From NCBI GenBank assembly GCA_020632655.1, contig JACKFD010000023.1, positions 1 through 39,387 of the forward strand: a DNA stretch of 39,387 nucleotides. The letters run 5' to 3'. A program made the translations under genes and the position numbers. Numbering within the stretch: the stretch's first letter is position 1; each line of letters begins with the position of its first letter. The notes under the pieces were generated by a model. The model did not search any database. It saw nothing but the letters and a program-made list of their open reading frames with translations, and was not told where the DNA came from. Of this stretch, positions 15,257 through 23,878 are shown piece after piece. This DNA comes from Spirochaetaceae bacterium (lineage in GTDB: Bacteria; Myxococcota_A; UBA9160; UBA4427).

Positions 15257-16151
15257 AGCGACGCGAAGCACCCGCCGCGTCGCCCATGTGCAGGAGCGGC
15301 AGTGGCGTGCGCGAGTCGCCGTCGATGAAGTAGAGCTTCGCCGCCGGATCCTCGGCCATCTTCTTGAGGGCCTCGAGACTCTGGAGCTGGATGTAGGCGG
15401 GATTGCCCGAGGCGGCCTTGTTGATCGTCGCGATCTCGTAGGCCTTCGCGTCCGCGAGGATCCGAAGGCGCTTGGCATCTTCCTCGGCGGCGCGGCGCGA
15501 GGCTTCGGCCTGCGCGACCTGCTGCTCCTGCTCGAGCTTGATGCGCTCGAGCTCGGCGCGCTGGCGCTCGACCTCCTGCTCGCGCTCCTTCTTGCGCGAG
15601 ATCGCCTCGGCGAGCACGGGCGGCAGATTGATGTTCCGCAGCAGCACGGAGTCGACGAGGATGCCCTTGCTCGCCACGTACTCGCGCAGCCGCCGGTCGA
15701 GCTCCGCCGAGAGCTTCTCCCGGACCTCGTCCCGGAAGAGATCCTCGGCGCGCTCGATCGTCGTGCCCAGCTCCCGGATCAGGGAGCGGGTCTTCGGATG
15801 CAGGTGGACCTGCACGAGGCGCTCCTTGTCCCCGGTATCCCGGACGATCTCGGCGGCGCGGCTCGCATCGAGACGCCACTGGATCGAGAGGTCGACCTTC
15901 GACAGGAGCTGGTCCCGCGTCGGCATCTCGAGCTGGGAGATCTTGAAGCTGTCCTGGCGCGCGTCGAGATCCCGCCAGCTGTAGAGCGGGTTCACCGGGA
16001 AATGCGGCCCCTCCGGAAAGGTCTGGTCCTGCACCTGACCGAGCAGCACCGCGACGCCGACGTGGCCGGCGGGCACCGAGTGGTAGCAGCGCTGGCCGAA
16101 CAGGATCAGGACGAGCACGCCGATGGCGATCGATGCGAGCTTCGGATTCAC
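15255..16151 (-). CDS. SPFH/band-7 prohibitin-like membrane protein
   Basis: A 298-residue SPFH protein. An N-terminal membrane anchor (LASIAIGVLVLILFG, residues 5-19) is followed by the band-7 domain at about 25-200 (SVPAGHVGVAVLLGQVQ; FPEGPHFPVNPLYS; VDLSIQWRLDA; ILVDSVLLRNINLPP) and by a charged coiled coil of KKEREQEVERQRAELERIK type at about 190-245. Its domain order is that of prohibitin/HflC-like proteins, which form large rings in membranes and hold proteases or organise membrane domains. No partner FtsH, HflK or NfeD-like gene is adjacent, so it stands alone here. Start at 16151 has GGGAGGC upstream in the transcript sense. Confidence 0.9.
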   Translation of the reverse strand: MNPKLASIAIGVLVLILFGQRCYHSVPAGHVGVAVLLGQVQDQTFPEGPHFPVNPLYSWRDLDARQDSFKISQLEMPTRDQLLSKVDLSIQWRLDASRAAEIVRDTGDKERLVQVHLHPKTRSLIRELGTTIERAEDLFRDEVREKLSAELDRRLREYVASKGILVDSVLLRNINLPPVLAEAISRKKEREQEVERQRAELERIKLEQEQQVAQAEASRRAAEEDAKRLRILADAKAYEIATINKAASGNPAYIQLQSLEALKKMAEDPAAKLYFIDGDSRTPLPLLHMGDAAGASRR

Positions 16152-16359
16152 GCGGCCTCCCTGTCGTGCGTCTCTTCGTGCGCCTCGTGCGCCGCTCGCG
16201 CCCGAGGCGGCGTCGCGCGGCCTGACCGCCGCGCCGTCCCCGACACACCGTACGGGAGGGGCGAGAGCCGTCGGACGCGCAGCCGGGCAGGCCGGACGTT
16301 AACGCGACCCTTCCACCGATGCCCGCCGGAACCGCCCTTCCGACGGTCCAGGTGAACGT

Positions 16360-17508
16360 CTAGGCGACGGCCTTGCCCTCGCGCAGCTTCGCGATCTCGG
16401 CGGCCGAGAACCCGAATCCCACCAGCACCTCGTCCGTATGCTGTCCGGCGTGCGCCGGCGGTCGGTCGAGCTCGGGCACCGTGCGGCTGAAGCGCGGCGC
16501 AGGCGCGGGCTGTTCGAGGCCGTGGCGCTCGACGATCGTGCCACGCGCCTTGATATGCGGATGGTCCTTCACCTCGGAGAGCGCGAGCACGGGCGCGAAG
16601 CAGACGTCCGAGCCGTCGAGGATCGCGCACCACTCGTCCCGCGTCTTCGTCTTGAAGATCGCCTCGAAGCGTTCCTTGAGCGCGGGCCAGGCCGCCATGT
16701 CGTTCTGTCGCGGCAGCGCCTCGCCTTCGAGGCCGAGCTTCTCGATCAGCTCCGCGTAGAACTGGGGCTCGATCGAGCCGATCGAGACGTATTTCCCGTC
16801 CTTCGTCTCGTAGGTGTCGTAGAAATGCGCGCCGGAGTCGAGGATGTTGGTCCCGAGGTCCTCGCGGAACGCACCGAGCTTCGCCATGCCCGAGAAGAAG
16901 CCCATCAGCGTCGAGGCCCCGTCGACCATCGCCGCGTCGACGACCTGCCCCTTCCCGCTCGTCGCCCGCTCGACCAGCGCCGCCGCGATCCCGAACGCGA
17001 GCAGCATGCCGCCGCCGCCGAAGTCGCCGACGAGGTTGAGCGGCGGCGTCGGCCGGCTGCCCTTGCGACCGATCGCCGCGAGCGCGCCGGTCAGCGCGAT
17101 GTAGTTGATGTCGTGCCCGGCCATCCGGGCCATCGGCCCCTCCTGCCCCCAACCCGTCATGCGCCCGAAGACGAGCCGCGGGTTGCGCGCGAGGCAGACG
17201 TCCGGCCCGAGGCCGAGTCGCTCCATCACGCCGGGCCGGAAGCCCTCGATCAGCACGTCCGCCTGCTCGACGAGACGCAGCACGGTCTCGACGCCCTCCG
17301 CCTGCTTCAGGTCGACGCCGACGCTGCGGCGGCCGCGGGCCAGCACGTCCGGGAAGGGCTTCGCGGGATCCCCCCCGCGCACGCGATCGGCGCGGTCGAT
17401 GCGCACGACGTCCGCGCCCATGTCCGCGAGCATCATGCCGCAGAAGGGGCCGGGGCCGATGCCCGCGACCTCGAGAACCTGGATGCCTGCGAGCGGTCCT
17501 TTCGCCAT
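16360..17508 (-). CDS. CaiB/BaiF family: alpha-methylacyl-CoA racemase
   Basis: A 382-residue family III CoA-transferase fold protein. The features of alpha-methylacyl-CoA racemase are present: R91 in FRPGV, H132 in AGHDINYIALTG and D162 in VGDFGGGGM, with the His-to-Asp spacing of 30 seen in the characterised mycobacterial enzyme (H126/D156), and a Glu in SIEPQFY (E247). The transferase branch uses Asp in another position and lacks this pattern. It interconverts 2R and 2S methyl-branched acyl-CoAs so that branched or steroid side chains can enter beta-oxidation. It lies 99 bases downstream of the acyl-CoA ligase gene on the same strand, which would supply the CoA ester. Start at 17508 follows AAGGAAGAGAGACG. 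Confidence 0.9.
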   Translation of the reverse strand: MAKGPLAGIQVLEVAGIGPGPFCGMMLADMGADVVRIDRADRVRGGDPAKPFPDVLARGRRSVGVDLKQAEGVETVLRLVEQADVLIEGFRPGVMERLGLGPDVCLARNPRLVFGRMTGWGQEGPMARMAGHDINYIALTGALAAIGRKGSRPTPPLNLVGDFGGGGMLLAFGIAAALVERATSGKGQVVDAAMVDGASTLMGFFSGMAKLGAFREDLGTNILDSGAHFYDTYETKDGKYVSIGSIEPQFYAELIEKLGLEGEALPRQNDMAAWPALKERFEAIFKTKTRDEWCAILDGSDVCFAPVLALSEVKDHPHIKARGTIVERHGLEQPAPAPRFSRTVPELDRPPAHAGQHTDEVLVGFGFSAAEIAKLREGKAVA

Positions 17509-17607
17509 GTCTCGTCTCTCTTCCTTCTTCGTGACGGTTCCGACGTACCCGGTCGGCGGGTTCGTTCGTTTCGAGCCTGCGGGCCGGGACGCCGCACGGG
17601 CCGCGTC

Positions 17608-19287
17608 TCACTCCTCGCGGAAGGTGTTCTCCGCCTCGCCCGTCAGCACGGGCTTGAGCACCTTGCCCGTCGCGTTGCGCGGCAGGGGCTCGGTCCGGAT
17701 CTCGACGTAGGTGGGCACCTTGTAGTAGGCGAGGGTCTCGGCCACCCAGGCCTTGATCGCCTCGGGATCGAGGCTCGCCCCGGGCCGCGGCACCACGAAG
17801 GCCTTCACCTCCTGGCCGAGCTCGCGATGGTCGACGCCGACGACGGCGGCCTCGGCGACGTCGGGATGGTCGTCGAGGCGGTTCTCGATCTCGAGCGGGT
17901 AGATGTTCTCGCCGCCGCGGATGATCAGGTCGCGCTTGCGCGAGGCGAGGAAGAGCAGCCCGTCGCGCATCTGGCCGACGTCGCCCGTGCGCAGCCAGCC
18001 GCCCTCGAAGAACGTCTCGGCCGTCGCCTCGGGATTGCGCCAGTAGCCGAGCATGACGTTCGGGCCGCGCACGCAGATGTTGCCGTCGACGCCGTCGGGA
18101 ACGGGCTTGCCGTCGTCGTCGAGGATCGCGATCTCGTTGCCCGGCAACGTGCGCCCCGCCGTGTCCGGATGCGCGAGCAGCATCTCGGCGGTGGCCATCG
18201 CGCAGAGCCCTGCGCACTCCGTCGAGCCGTAGCCGACGTTGAAGTCGTGGGCCGCCTGCGGGAGCTTCTCACGCAGCGTGCGCTGGAGATCCGGCGAGAA
18301 GGCCGAGCCGCCACCGCCGGTCGAACGGATCTGCTTGAACTTCCCGGGCTCGAAATCGGGATGCTCGACGAGTCGCCAGAGCTGGGTCGTGATGCCGCCC
18401 CAGCGCGTGACGCCTTCCTCGAGGGTGAGCCGCATGATCTTCACTGGATCGAAGCGGCCCGTCGTCCAGACCGACTTGAGCCCCGTCGCGGGGCCCATCA
18501 GCGCGCCCGCCTGGAAGCCCGAGACGTGGAAGAGCGGGCTCGAGAGGATCGAGACCGGCGGCGATGCAGGCTGGGCGTCCGCCGGCGGCGGATTCGTCAT
18601 GCGTCCGACCGCGCCGTTGCAGAAGTTCAGCATCAGGAAGGCGATCAGGTTGCGATGGCTGACCATCGCGCCCTTCGGCCGACCGGTCGTGCCGCTCGTG
18701 AACATGATCGCCGCGAGGTCGTCCTCGTCGATCGGTGTGTCGGGGAGCTCGGCATCGGGTGCGTGTGCGAGCCAGTCCGCGAAGTCCTCCTCCATCACGA
18801 AGGTCGGCACGCCCGGATCTCCCTCGAGACGCGCCAGCCGACCGCGATCCGCGAGCAGCAGGTCCGGCTCCGTGAGTCCCAGGCCGTAGCGGATCTCGTC
18901 GCCCTGCCACCAGCCGTTCATCGCGACGACGACGCCGCCGAGGCTGAGCGTCGCCCACGCCGTCAGCACCCACTCCGGCGCATTCGCCGCCAGGATCGCG
19001 ACGCGACTGCCGGGCCCCACGCCATGCCGCTCACGCAGCGCCGCTGCCACGCTCGCCACCTGCCGCGCGTGGTCGGCGAAGGTCCATCGCACGCCGTTGT
19101 CCCAGACGGCGAGCTCGGCGTCGCCGAACTGCTTCGAGTGATGGAGGACGTCTCGCAGCGAGCGGAAGCGGTTCTTGAAGACGGGCATCTCGTGCCCGCC
19201 CACGGTCTCCGTCACGAGCTCGAAGGGACCGCCCGGCCCGGTCAGCGCGGCGACCGCGGCCTCGAAGGTCATGGGGGGCTGGCTCAT
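17608..19287 (-). CDS. Acyl-CoA synthetase (AMP-forming, FadD-like), paralogue of 8009-9691
   Basis: A 559-residue ANL ligase. Motifs: TSGTTGRPKG from T197; NVGYGSTECAG near 400; LRTGDVGQMRDG; the hinge KRDLIIRGGENIYPLE; and RNATGK near 540. It resembles the ligase at 8009-9691 along its whole length, including AMNGWW near residue 123 and the ENTFREE end, and the two are probably paralogues with different substrates. It is followed on the same strand by the CoA racemase, so activation and 2-methyl epimerisation may act in sequence. The first gene of its strand group, it faces away from the PIG-L/FG-GAP gene across a 302-base spacer. Confidence 0.95.
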   Translation of the reverse strand: MSQPPMTFEAAVAALTGPGGPFELVTETVGGHEMPVFKNRFRSLRDVLHHSKQFGDAELAVWDNGVRWTFADHARQVASVAAALRERHGVGPGSRVAILAANAPEWVLTAWATLSLGGVVVAMNGWWQGDEIRYGLGLTEPDLLLADRGRLARLEGDPGVPTFVMEEDFADWLAHAPDAELPDTPIDEDDLAAIMFTSGTTGRPKGAMVSHRNLIAFLMLNFCNGAVGRMTNPPPADAQPASPPVSILSSPLFHVSGFQAGALMGPATGLKSVWTTGRFDPVKIMRLTLEEGVTRWGGITTQLWRLVEHPDFEPGKFKQIRSTGGGGSAFSPDLQRTLREKLPQAAHDFNVGYGSTECAGLCAMATAEMLLAHPDTAGRTLPGNEIAILDDDGKPVPDGVDGNICVRGPNVMLGYWRNPEATAETFFEGGWLRTGDVGQMRDGLLFLASRKRDLIIRGGENIYPLEIENRLDDHPDVAEAAVVGVDHRELGQEVKAFVVPRPGASLDPEAIKAWVAETLAYYKVPTYVEIRTEPLPRNATGKVLKPVLTGEAENTFREE

Positions 19288-19589
19288 GGGCGCTCCTCGT
19301 CGCGATCGGGCGGTCCGGCTCGGGACCGTCGTCGGGACGGGAGACTCTAACGCAGGCGGTCCGGGGGCCGGGAGAGTCCGTCGGCGGGGGCTCGGACCGG
19401 CAGGCTCGGCACGACCACGAGCACGAGCAGACGGGCACGAGCCGACGTCATGGAAATCGCGTGATCGACCCGCTCAGCCGCGAATCCCTCCGCCCACCCG
19501 GGGCGGGACATGAGACAATGACCCACGTCGCCGTCTCGCATCCGAGGGGATCCCTCGTCGACGCCGCCCCGCACTCGAGAGGAACGCAC
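19288..19589. other. 302-base divergent intergenic spacer
   Basis: No gene supported. It holds the promoters of two divergent genes. Possible -10-like hexamers are TAGAGT on the minus strand at about 19343-19348 and GACAAT on the plus strand at 19514-19519, both weak. A GTG frame from 19461 reaches into the next gene, but has no ribosome site and no homology-like content. Confidence 0.5.
19577..19583 (+). promoter_or_regulatory. Ribosome binding site deciding the start at 19590
   Basis: GAGAGGA lies six bases before the GTG at 19590. This places the start 43 codons downstream of the first possible GTG and leaves a normal signal peptide near the N-terminus. Confidence 0.7.
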
Positions 19590-22556
19590 GTGTCATCCGA
19601 GAACGAAGTCCAGCAGCCCGACCCGCCCGCACAGACGAGCTCCGCGCGTTCGTCCGCGACGCTTTGGGCGGTCGCGCTGGTGCTCGCGTTCCTCCTTCCG
19701 CTCACCACGCAAGCCGCCCCGCGCGGCCAGCTGCAGATCGTCGCCCACGAGGACGACGACCTCTACTTCATGACGCCCGCCGTGCCCGACGGGATCGCCG
19801 AAGGCCTGCCCAGCTGGACGGTCTTCCTCACCGCGGGCGATGCGGGCAACGGACCTGGCTACTGGCTCTCGCGCGAGGCCGGCATCCGCGCGGCCTACGC
19901 GCAGATGGCCGGCGTGCCGAATAGCTGGACGACCAATCCGGTCCTGATCCAGGGCCGCACGCTCACGGCCTTCCGGCTCGCGGGCGTCGCCGACGTCGTC
20001 GTCGTCTTCCTGCGTCTGCCGGACGGCAACCCGAACGGCACGGGCTACGCCTCGACCGGCAACCAGAGCCTCATGAACCTCTGGAACGGCCCCCTCGGCA
20101 CGTCGATCGACTCGCTCGACGGTACCCAGCAATACAGCCGCAGCCAGCTGATCGACACGCTCGCCGCGATCGTGGCGCTGCGCGAGCCTGAGGTCCTGCG
20201 CATCCAGGACATGACGGCCTACAACGGCTCCGACCACTCCGACCACATCCACTCGGGACGCTTCGCCTTCGAGGCGCATCTGCGCCACGCCCCGGCCCAT
20301 CGCCTGCGCGCCTACCGCGCCTACAACATCGACACCCTGCCCTCGAACCTCTCGACCCTCGAGACCGCGGAGAGCAGCTCGATCATCACGACCTACGGCG
20401 CCTTCGATCCCGGCGTCGGCGCGAACGCCTGGAATGCGCGGGAGGTGGCCTTCGCCGATCTCGACCGGGCGCACGTGGCCCTCGTCGCCCAGGGCACCTC
20501 CCTCGGCGACGTCTGTCTCGCCGTGCTCGATCTCGGCACGGCGAACGAGCGGCTCGCCTTCGCGTCGTGCGCCGACGACGATCGTCAGGTCTTCCGCCTG
20601 ACCGAGCGCGACATCCGGCACGCGGGGCGATGCCTCGTCTCGCCGGCACCGGGGGGGGCACCCACGTCGCTCGGCCTGGCGCTCTGCCGGGACGAGCTCG
20701 CGGCGGGCTTCACGTTCTTCTCGGATGGGCACGTGCGCACCCAACACGGGCTCTGCCTGACGGAGATCGGCGGCGATCCAGGCCTCGAGGCCTGCTATGC
20801 GGGCAGCGCGATCTGGGAGGTGAGCGCACTTCTGGGGGCCCCGGCGGGCTCGGGAAGCGACTTCTCCCTCGCGGAGTTCGGCACGGACCCCTCGCGCTAC
20901 GACAGCCTCGAGTTCGGCGACATCGACGGGGACGGGCGAGACGACGCCTGCGCCCGCCGCGCGGACGCGATCTGGTGCGCGCTCGCGCAGGGCGACGGGA
21001 CCTTCGCCGCGGCGACGCTCTGGCATCCGAACTTCGGTGACGACGACTCCTGGGGGCCCGTGCAATACGGCAGCACGATCCAGATGGGCGACCTCGACGG
21101 CGATGGACTCGCCGACCTCTGCGGCCGGGGCATCGTCGGCGTCTACTGCGTCCGTTCGAACGGCTCGGCCTTCTTCGACTTCCGTACGTGGACCAGCACC
21201 TTCTCCGACGCCGACGGCGGCGCCTTGCCGCAGACCTACGGCTCGCTCCGGCTCGGGGACGTGAACGGCGATGGCCTCGGCGACCTCTGCGGCCATCGCG
21301 GCGGCGGCGTGCACTGCGTGCTCGGCAACGGCATGAACTTCGCTTCGCCGGTCGCCTGGCTCGGCTCGAGCTGGGTCACGACGCTGGCGCAGCCCGATCC
21401 GTTGCAGCTCGGCCAGACGATGATGCTGGGCGACCTCGACGGGGACGGCGCGGACGACCTCTGCGAGCGCGGCGCGGCGGGCGTGTGGTGCGCCCTCGCC
21501 TCGCCCGGCTCGAGCGCCTTCGTCGACCCCGCGCTGCGCTCGATCGGCGAGTATTCGAACACGCTCGGCTGGTCGGGCTCGGAGATCTACTGGGGCTCGC
21601 TGCGACTCGGCGATCTGACCGGCGACGGGCAGGCCGACCTCTGCGGACGCGGCGGCGCGGGCCTGCTCTGCCTCGTCTCGATCGACGGGCGCTTCGAGGT
21701 CCGCAACCACCTCCTCTCTCCCGAGTTCTCGAATCTCGCGGGGTTCGACACGGTCCCCGCCGCGGTCAGCCTCCAGCTCGCCGACATCGACGGCGACGGG
21801 CGCGCCGACGTCTGCGCCGCGGGCCCGAGCGCGCTCGTCTGTACGATCTACGGCGACCCCTTCGAAGGGGCCGCCCCCGCCATCAACATCGATCTCGGCG
21901 CGGCGCAGGGCGCGCCCGCGGAGACCTACGGCGCCGCCGCCCGGCTACCGGGCGTCTGGAATCTCGCGGGACTCGGCACGACGCCGCTCGTCGACGCGGC
22001 GGGCGATGCGCTCGGCGCGAGCGTCTCGGTCGTCGCGGACCTCGACGTCGGCAACGTCGGCGGCACCGCCACGACGGACGTCGAGCGACTGCTCGGAGAC
22101 AACGTCTACAGCGGCCCCGCCGATCCGACCTGGTCCGTCGACCTCCTCTCCCTGCCGGCCGGCGCCTACCTCGTGCACCTCTTCGCGCCCTCGAACACGT
22201 CCGTCCCGACCGGCCGCATGCGCGTCGCGGGCATTCCGCTCGAGAACGTGCCGGGCTCGGCGGGCAGCACCCTCGGCCGCGAGCTCTCCTGGCGGAGCGT
22301 GGCACTCGTGCATCCGGGCGGGACGCTCGGGATCGAGGGGGATGCGAACGGCCTCGCGACCTACGCGGGCCTCGCCGCGATCCAGCTCGTGCCGCTCCCG
22401 GAGCCCGCCGCAGGAGCGGCGCTCGGCATCGGCTGCGGCGCGCTGTTCGCCCTGGCCGCGCGTCGCGGGCGTCGGCCGTCCCCGACCCCTTCCAGGCTCA
22501 GGGACAGTCCGTCACGGCCCCGACGAGATTCCGACACGAGTTGCCGCCGCGATTGA
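19590..22556 (+). CDS. Exported PIG-L deacetylase-like / ricin-like / FG-GAP repeat protein with PEP-CTERM-like tail
   Basis: A 988-residue exported multidomain protein. Signal peptide: WAVALVLAFLLPLTTQAA, residues 25-42. Residues about 48-290 form a PIG-L (GlcNAc-PI/LmbE-like) zinc deacetylase domain with AHEDDD (H53, D55-D57) in place of the usual AHPDDE and the second metal motif DHSDHIHSGR (H216, H219, H221). Then a ricin-type beta-trefoil-like part (CLAVLD, QVFRL, LCLTEIG, IWEV). Residues about 440-760 hold six FG-GAP/VCBS repeats of pattern GDxDGDGxxDxC...C, each with two cysteines. A beta-rich domain follows, and the end has PLPEPAAG, a hydrophobic helix and ARRGRR: a PEP-CTERM-type sorting signal. 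The last 30 residues continue past it, antisense to the next gene. Likely a surface or secreted glycan-modifying protein. Confidence 0.85.
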   Translation: MSSENEVQQPDPPAQTSSARSSATLWAVALVLAFLLPLTTQAAPRGQLQIVAHEDDDLYFMTPAVPDGIAEGLPSWTVFLTAGDAGNGPGYWLSREAGIRAAYAQMAGVPNSWTTNPVLIQGRTLTAFRLAGVADVVVVFLRLPDGNPNGTGYASTGNQSLMNLWNGPLGTSIDSLDGTQQYSRSQLIDTLAAIVALREPEVLRIQDMTAYNGSDHSDHIHSGRFAFEAHLRHAPAHRLRAYRAYNIDTLPSNLSTLETAESSSIITTYGAFDPGVGANAWNAREVAFADLDRAHVALVAQGTSLGDVCLAVLDLGTANERLAFASCADDDRQVFRLTERDIRHAGRCLVSPAPGGAPTSLGLALCRDELAAGFTFFSDGHVRTQHGLCLTEIGGDPGLEACYAGSAIWEVSALLGAPAGSGSDFSLAEFGTDPSRYDSLEFGDIDGDGRDDACARRADAIWCALAQGDGTFAAATLWHPNFGDDDSWGPVQYGSTIQMGDLDGDGLADLCGRGIVGVYCVRSNGSAFFDFRTWTSTFSDADGGALPQTYGSLRLGDVNGDGLGDLCGHRGGGVHCVLGNGMNFASPVAWLGSSWVTTLAQPDPLQLGQTMMLGDLDGDGADDLCERGAAGVWCALASPGSSAFVDPALRSIGEYSNTLGWSGSEIYWGSLRLGDLTGDGQADLCGRGGAGLLCLVSIDGRFEVRNHLLSPEFSNLAGFDTVPAAVSLQLADIDGDGRADVCAAGPSALVCTIYGDPFEGAAPAINIDLGAAQGAPAETYGAAARLPGVWNLAGLGTTPLVDAAGDALGASVSVVADLDVGNVGGTATTDVERLLGDNVYSGPADPTWSVDLLSLPAGAYLVHLFAPSNTSVPTGRMRVAGIPLENVPGSAGSTLGRELSWRSVALVHPGGTLGIEGDANGLATYAGLAAIQLVPLPEPAAGAALGIGCGALFALAARRGRRPSPTPSRLRDSPSRPRRDSDTSCRRD

Positions 22557-23658
22557 CGCCACCGGTCACGGTGCCCGAGCCGTTGTCGTGCATGAGGTTG
22601 TCCTGGTAGATCGCGTCCGGCGCGTTCGGGTCGTCGAGTCGGAGGCCGTATCCGGCGTTCAGACTCGCGTTGTTCCCCCGGACCAGCGATCGGCCGCCTC
22701 CTCCGCGCAGGTCGATTCCGGAGAAGCCATTTCGAGTGACGACGTTGTCGAGGATGCTCGCCGGCGCACTGGAGCTGGGCTGCGAGAAGCGGATTCCCGC
22801 GTGCAGGTTGTCCGTGACCGTGTTGCCCTGCGCCAGCCCGCCCCCCATGACGATTCCGTCCTCGGCGTTCTGCGAGACGTGGTTCTCGACGAGGATGGAG
22901 CTCGAGTCCGCGTCGATGCCGACGAGGTTCGAGTGGACCGTGTTGCCGCGCAGGACGGAGCCTTCGGCGAGGATTCCGTTCGTGCCGTTATGGGTCGCGG
23001 TGCATCCCGAGACGATGCCGGAGCCGATCCAGATGCCGTGGCTCGCGTTGCCGTCGACGACGCTGTTCTCGATCCGGGTCCCGCTCGCCGCCTGGATCCC
23101 GAGACTGTTGCCGTCCTCGACCACCACGTCTCGGACCACGGAGGACTCCCCGACGAGGATGCCCTGGCCGGTAGAGCTCCGGATCGTCATGTCGTACACC
23201 CGGCTCTGCGTCGACAAGGCCAATCCCCGCCACATGCCCACGATCGTGCCCCCATGAACGGTGATGCCGTCGGCCGGCGTCTGGCTCGAGGGACTCGCGG
23301 CCATGATTCCGTTTCCCGTGCTCGCTCCACCCCCGGAGCAATCGAGGTTCGCGCAGGCGCTCGACGAGAGTGAGAAGCCGTTCATGTCGATCGTCACGCC
23401 GCGTACCTGGATCCAGATGCCGACGACGTTCGTCGGGACGACGAGGTCGCCCGTCAGGCGGTAGCTGCGCCCCGCGCTGGCGTCGATCGTGACGGGGTAG
23501 CCCGGCGTGTCCCCGCTGAAGCAGCCCGTCTGGGTCGCGCAGGACTGGTTGATCTCGACCACGCCATCGACGGCGCTCGCGGTCCCGACGGGAAGGGATG
23601 CGAAGAGGAGAAGACACGGCGCGAGCCGCAGCAGGCTTCGTCGGGACCCTCGGGCCAT
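22498..23658 (-). CDS. Exported right-handed parallel beta-helix protein
   Basis: A 386-residue protein with a Sec signal peptide (SLLRLAPCLLLFASLPVGTASA, ending near residue 30 when started at 23658) and a right-handed beta-helix. Repeats of about 22 residues carry the NxV/GI pattern, as in SVVDGNASHGIWIGSG, HNGTNGILAEGSVLRGNTV and VENHVSQNAEDGIVMGG. The start at 23658 is chosen since GAAGGACG lies seven bases upstream; an earlier start at 23721 would precede it with a basic stretch. Family members are carbohydrate-active lyases, adhesins or structural proteins. I see no clear lyase signature, so function is open. Its last 59 bases overlap the 3' end of the convergent PEP-CTERM gene. Confidence 0.85.
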   Translation of the reverse strand: MARGSRRSLLRLAPCLLLFASLPVGTASAVDGVVEINQSCATQTGCFSGDTPGYPVTIDASAGRSYRLTGDLVVPTNVVGIWIQVRGVTIDMNGFSLSSSACANLDCSGGGASTGNGIMAASPSSQTPADGITVHGGTIVGMWRGLALSTQSRVYDMTIRSSTGQGILVGESSVVRDVVVEDGNSLGIQAASGTRIENSVVDGNASHGIWIGSGIVSGCTATHNGTNGILAEGSVLRGNTVHSNLVGIDADSSSILVENHVSQNAEDGIVMGGGLAQGNTVTDNLHAGIRFSQPSSSAPASILDNVVTRNGFSGIDLRGGGGRSLVRGNNASLNAGYGLRLDDPNAPDAIYQDNLMHDNGSGTVTGGVNRGGNSCRNLVGAVTDCP

Positions 23659-23757
23659 CGTTTCGTCCTTCGGCCGGGGATGTGACGCGCTGCGACGGGC
23701 GGCACGGGACTTCCGGCTCATCGCGCATCAGGATGCGTCGCGCCGACCGCGTCGTCC

Positions 23758-23771
23758 GTGAAGCGCTTCAC
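23758..23771. promoter_or_regulatory. Perfect 14-base palindrome, candidate operator
   Basis: GTGAAGCGCTTCAC is a perfect palindrome centred on CG in the 220-base divergent spacer between the beta-helix gene and the reductase gene. The form resembles LacI/GalR-type operators (TGAAnCGnTTCA), but no regulator is nearby. Confidence 0.35.
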
Positions 23772-23878
23772 TCGAGGCTCGAGGCCGACCGAGGAAGGCA
23801 GCCCCGCGTAGCCGGCGCGCGCATTCTGCTACTGATCGCAGGCGTCGCCGGAATGGGGGCGGCGGCGGAGGGCCGGCG

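Noticed and set aside
16438..19350. 970-codon plus-strand frame opposite the racemase and ligase genes
   Set aside because: It spans two recognised minus-strand genes and their spacer; the translation is a mirror of high-GC codons with no domain.
19593..21710. 705-codon minus-strand frame opposite the PIG-L/FG-GAP gene
   Set aside because: Antisense shadow; the plus strand has signal peptide, metal motifs and repeats.
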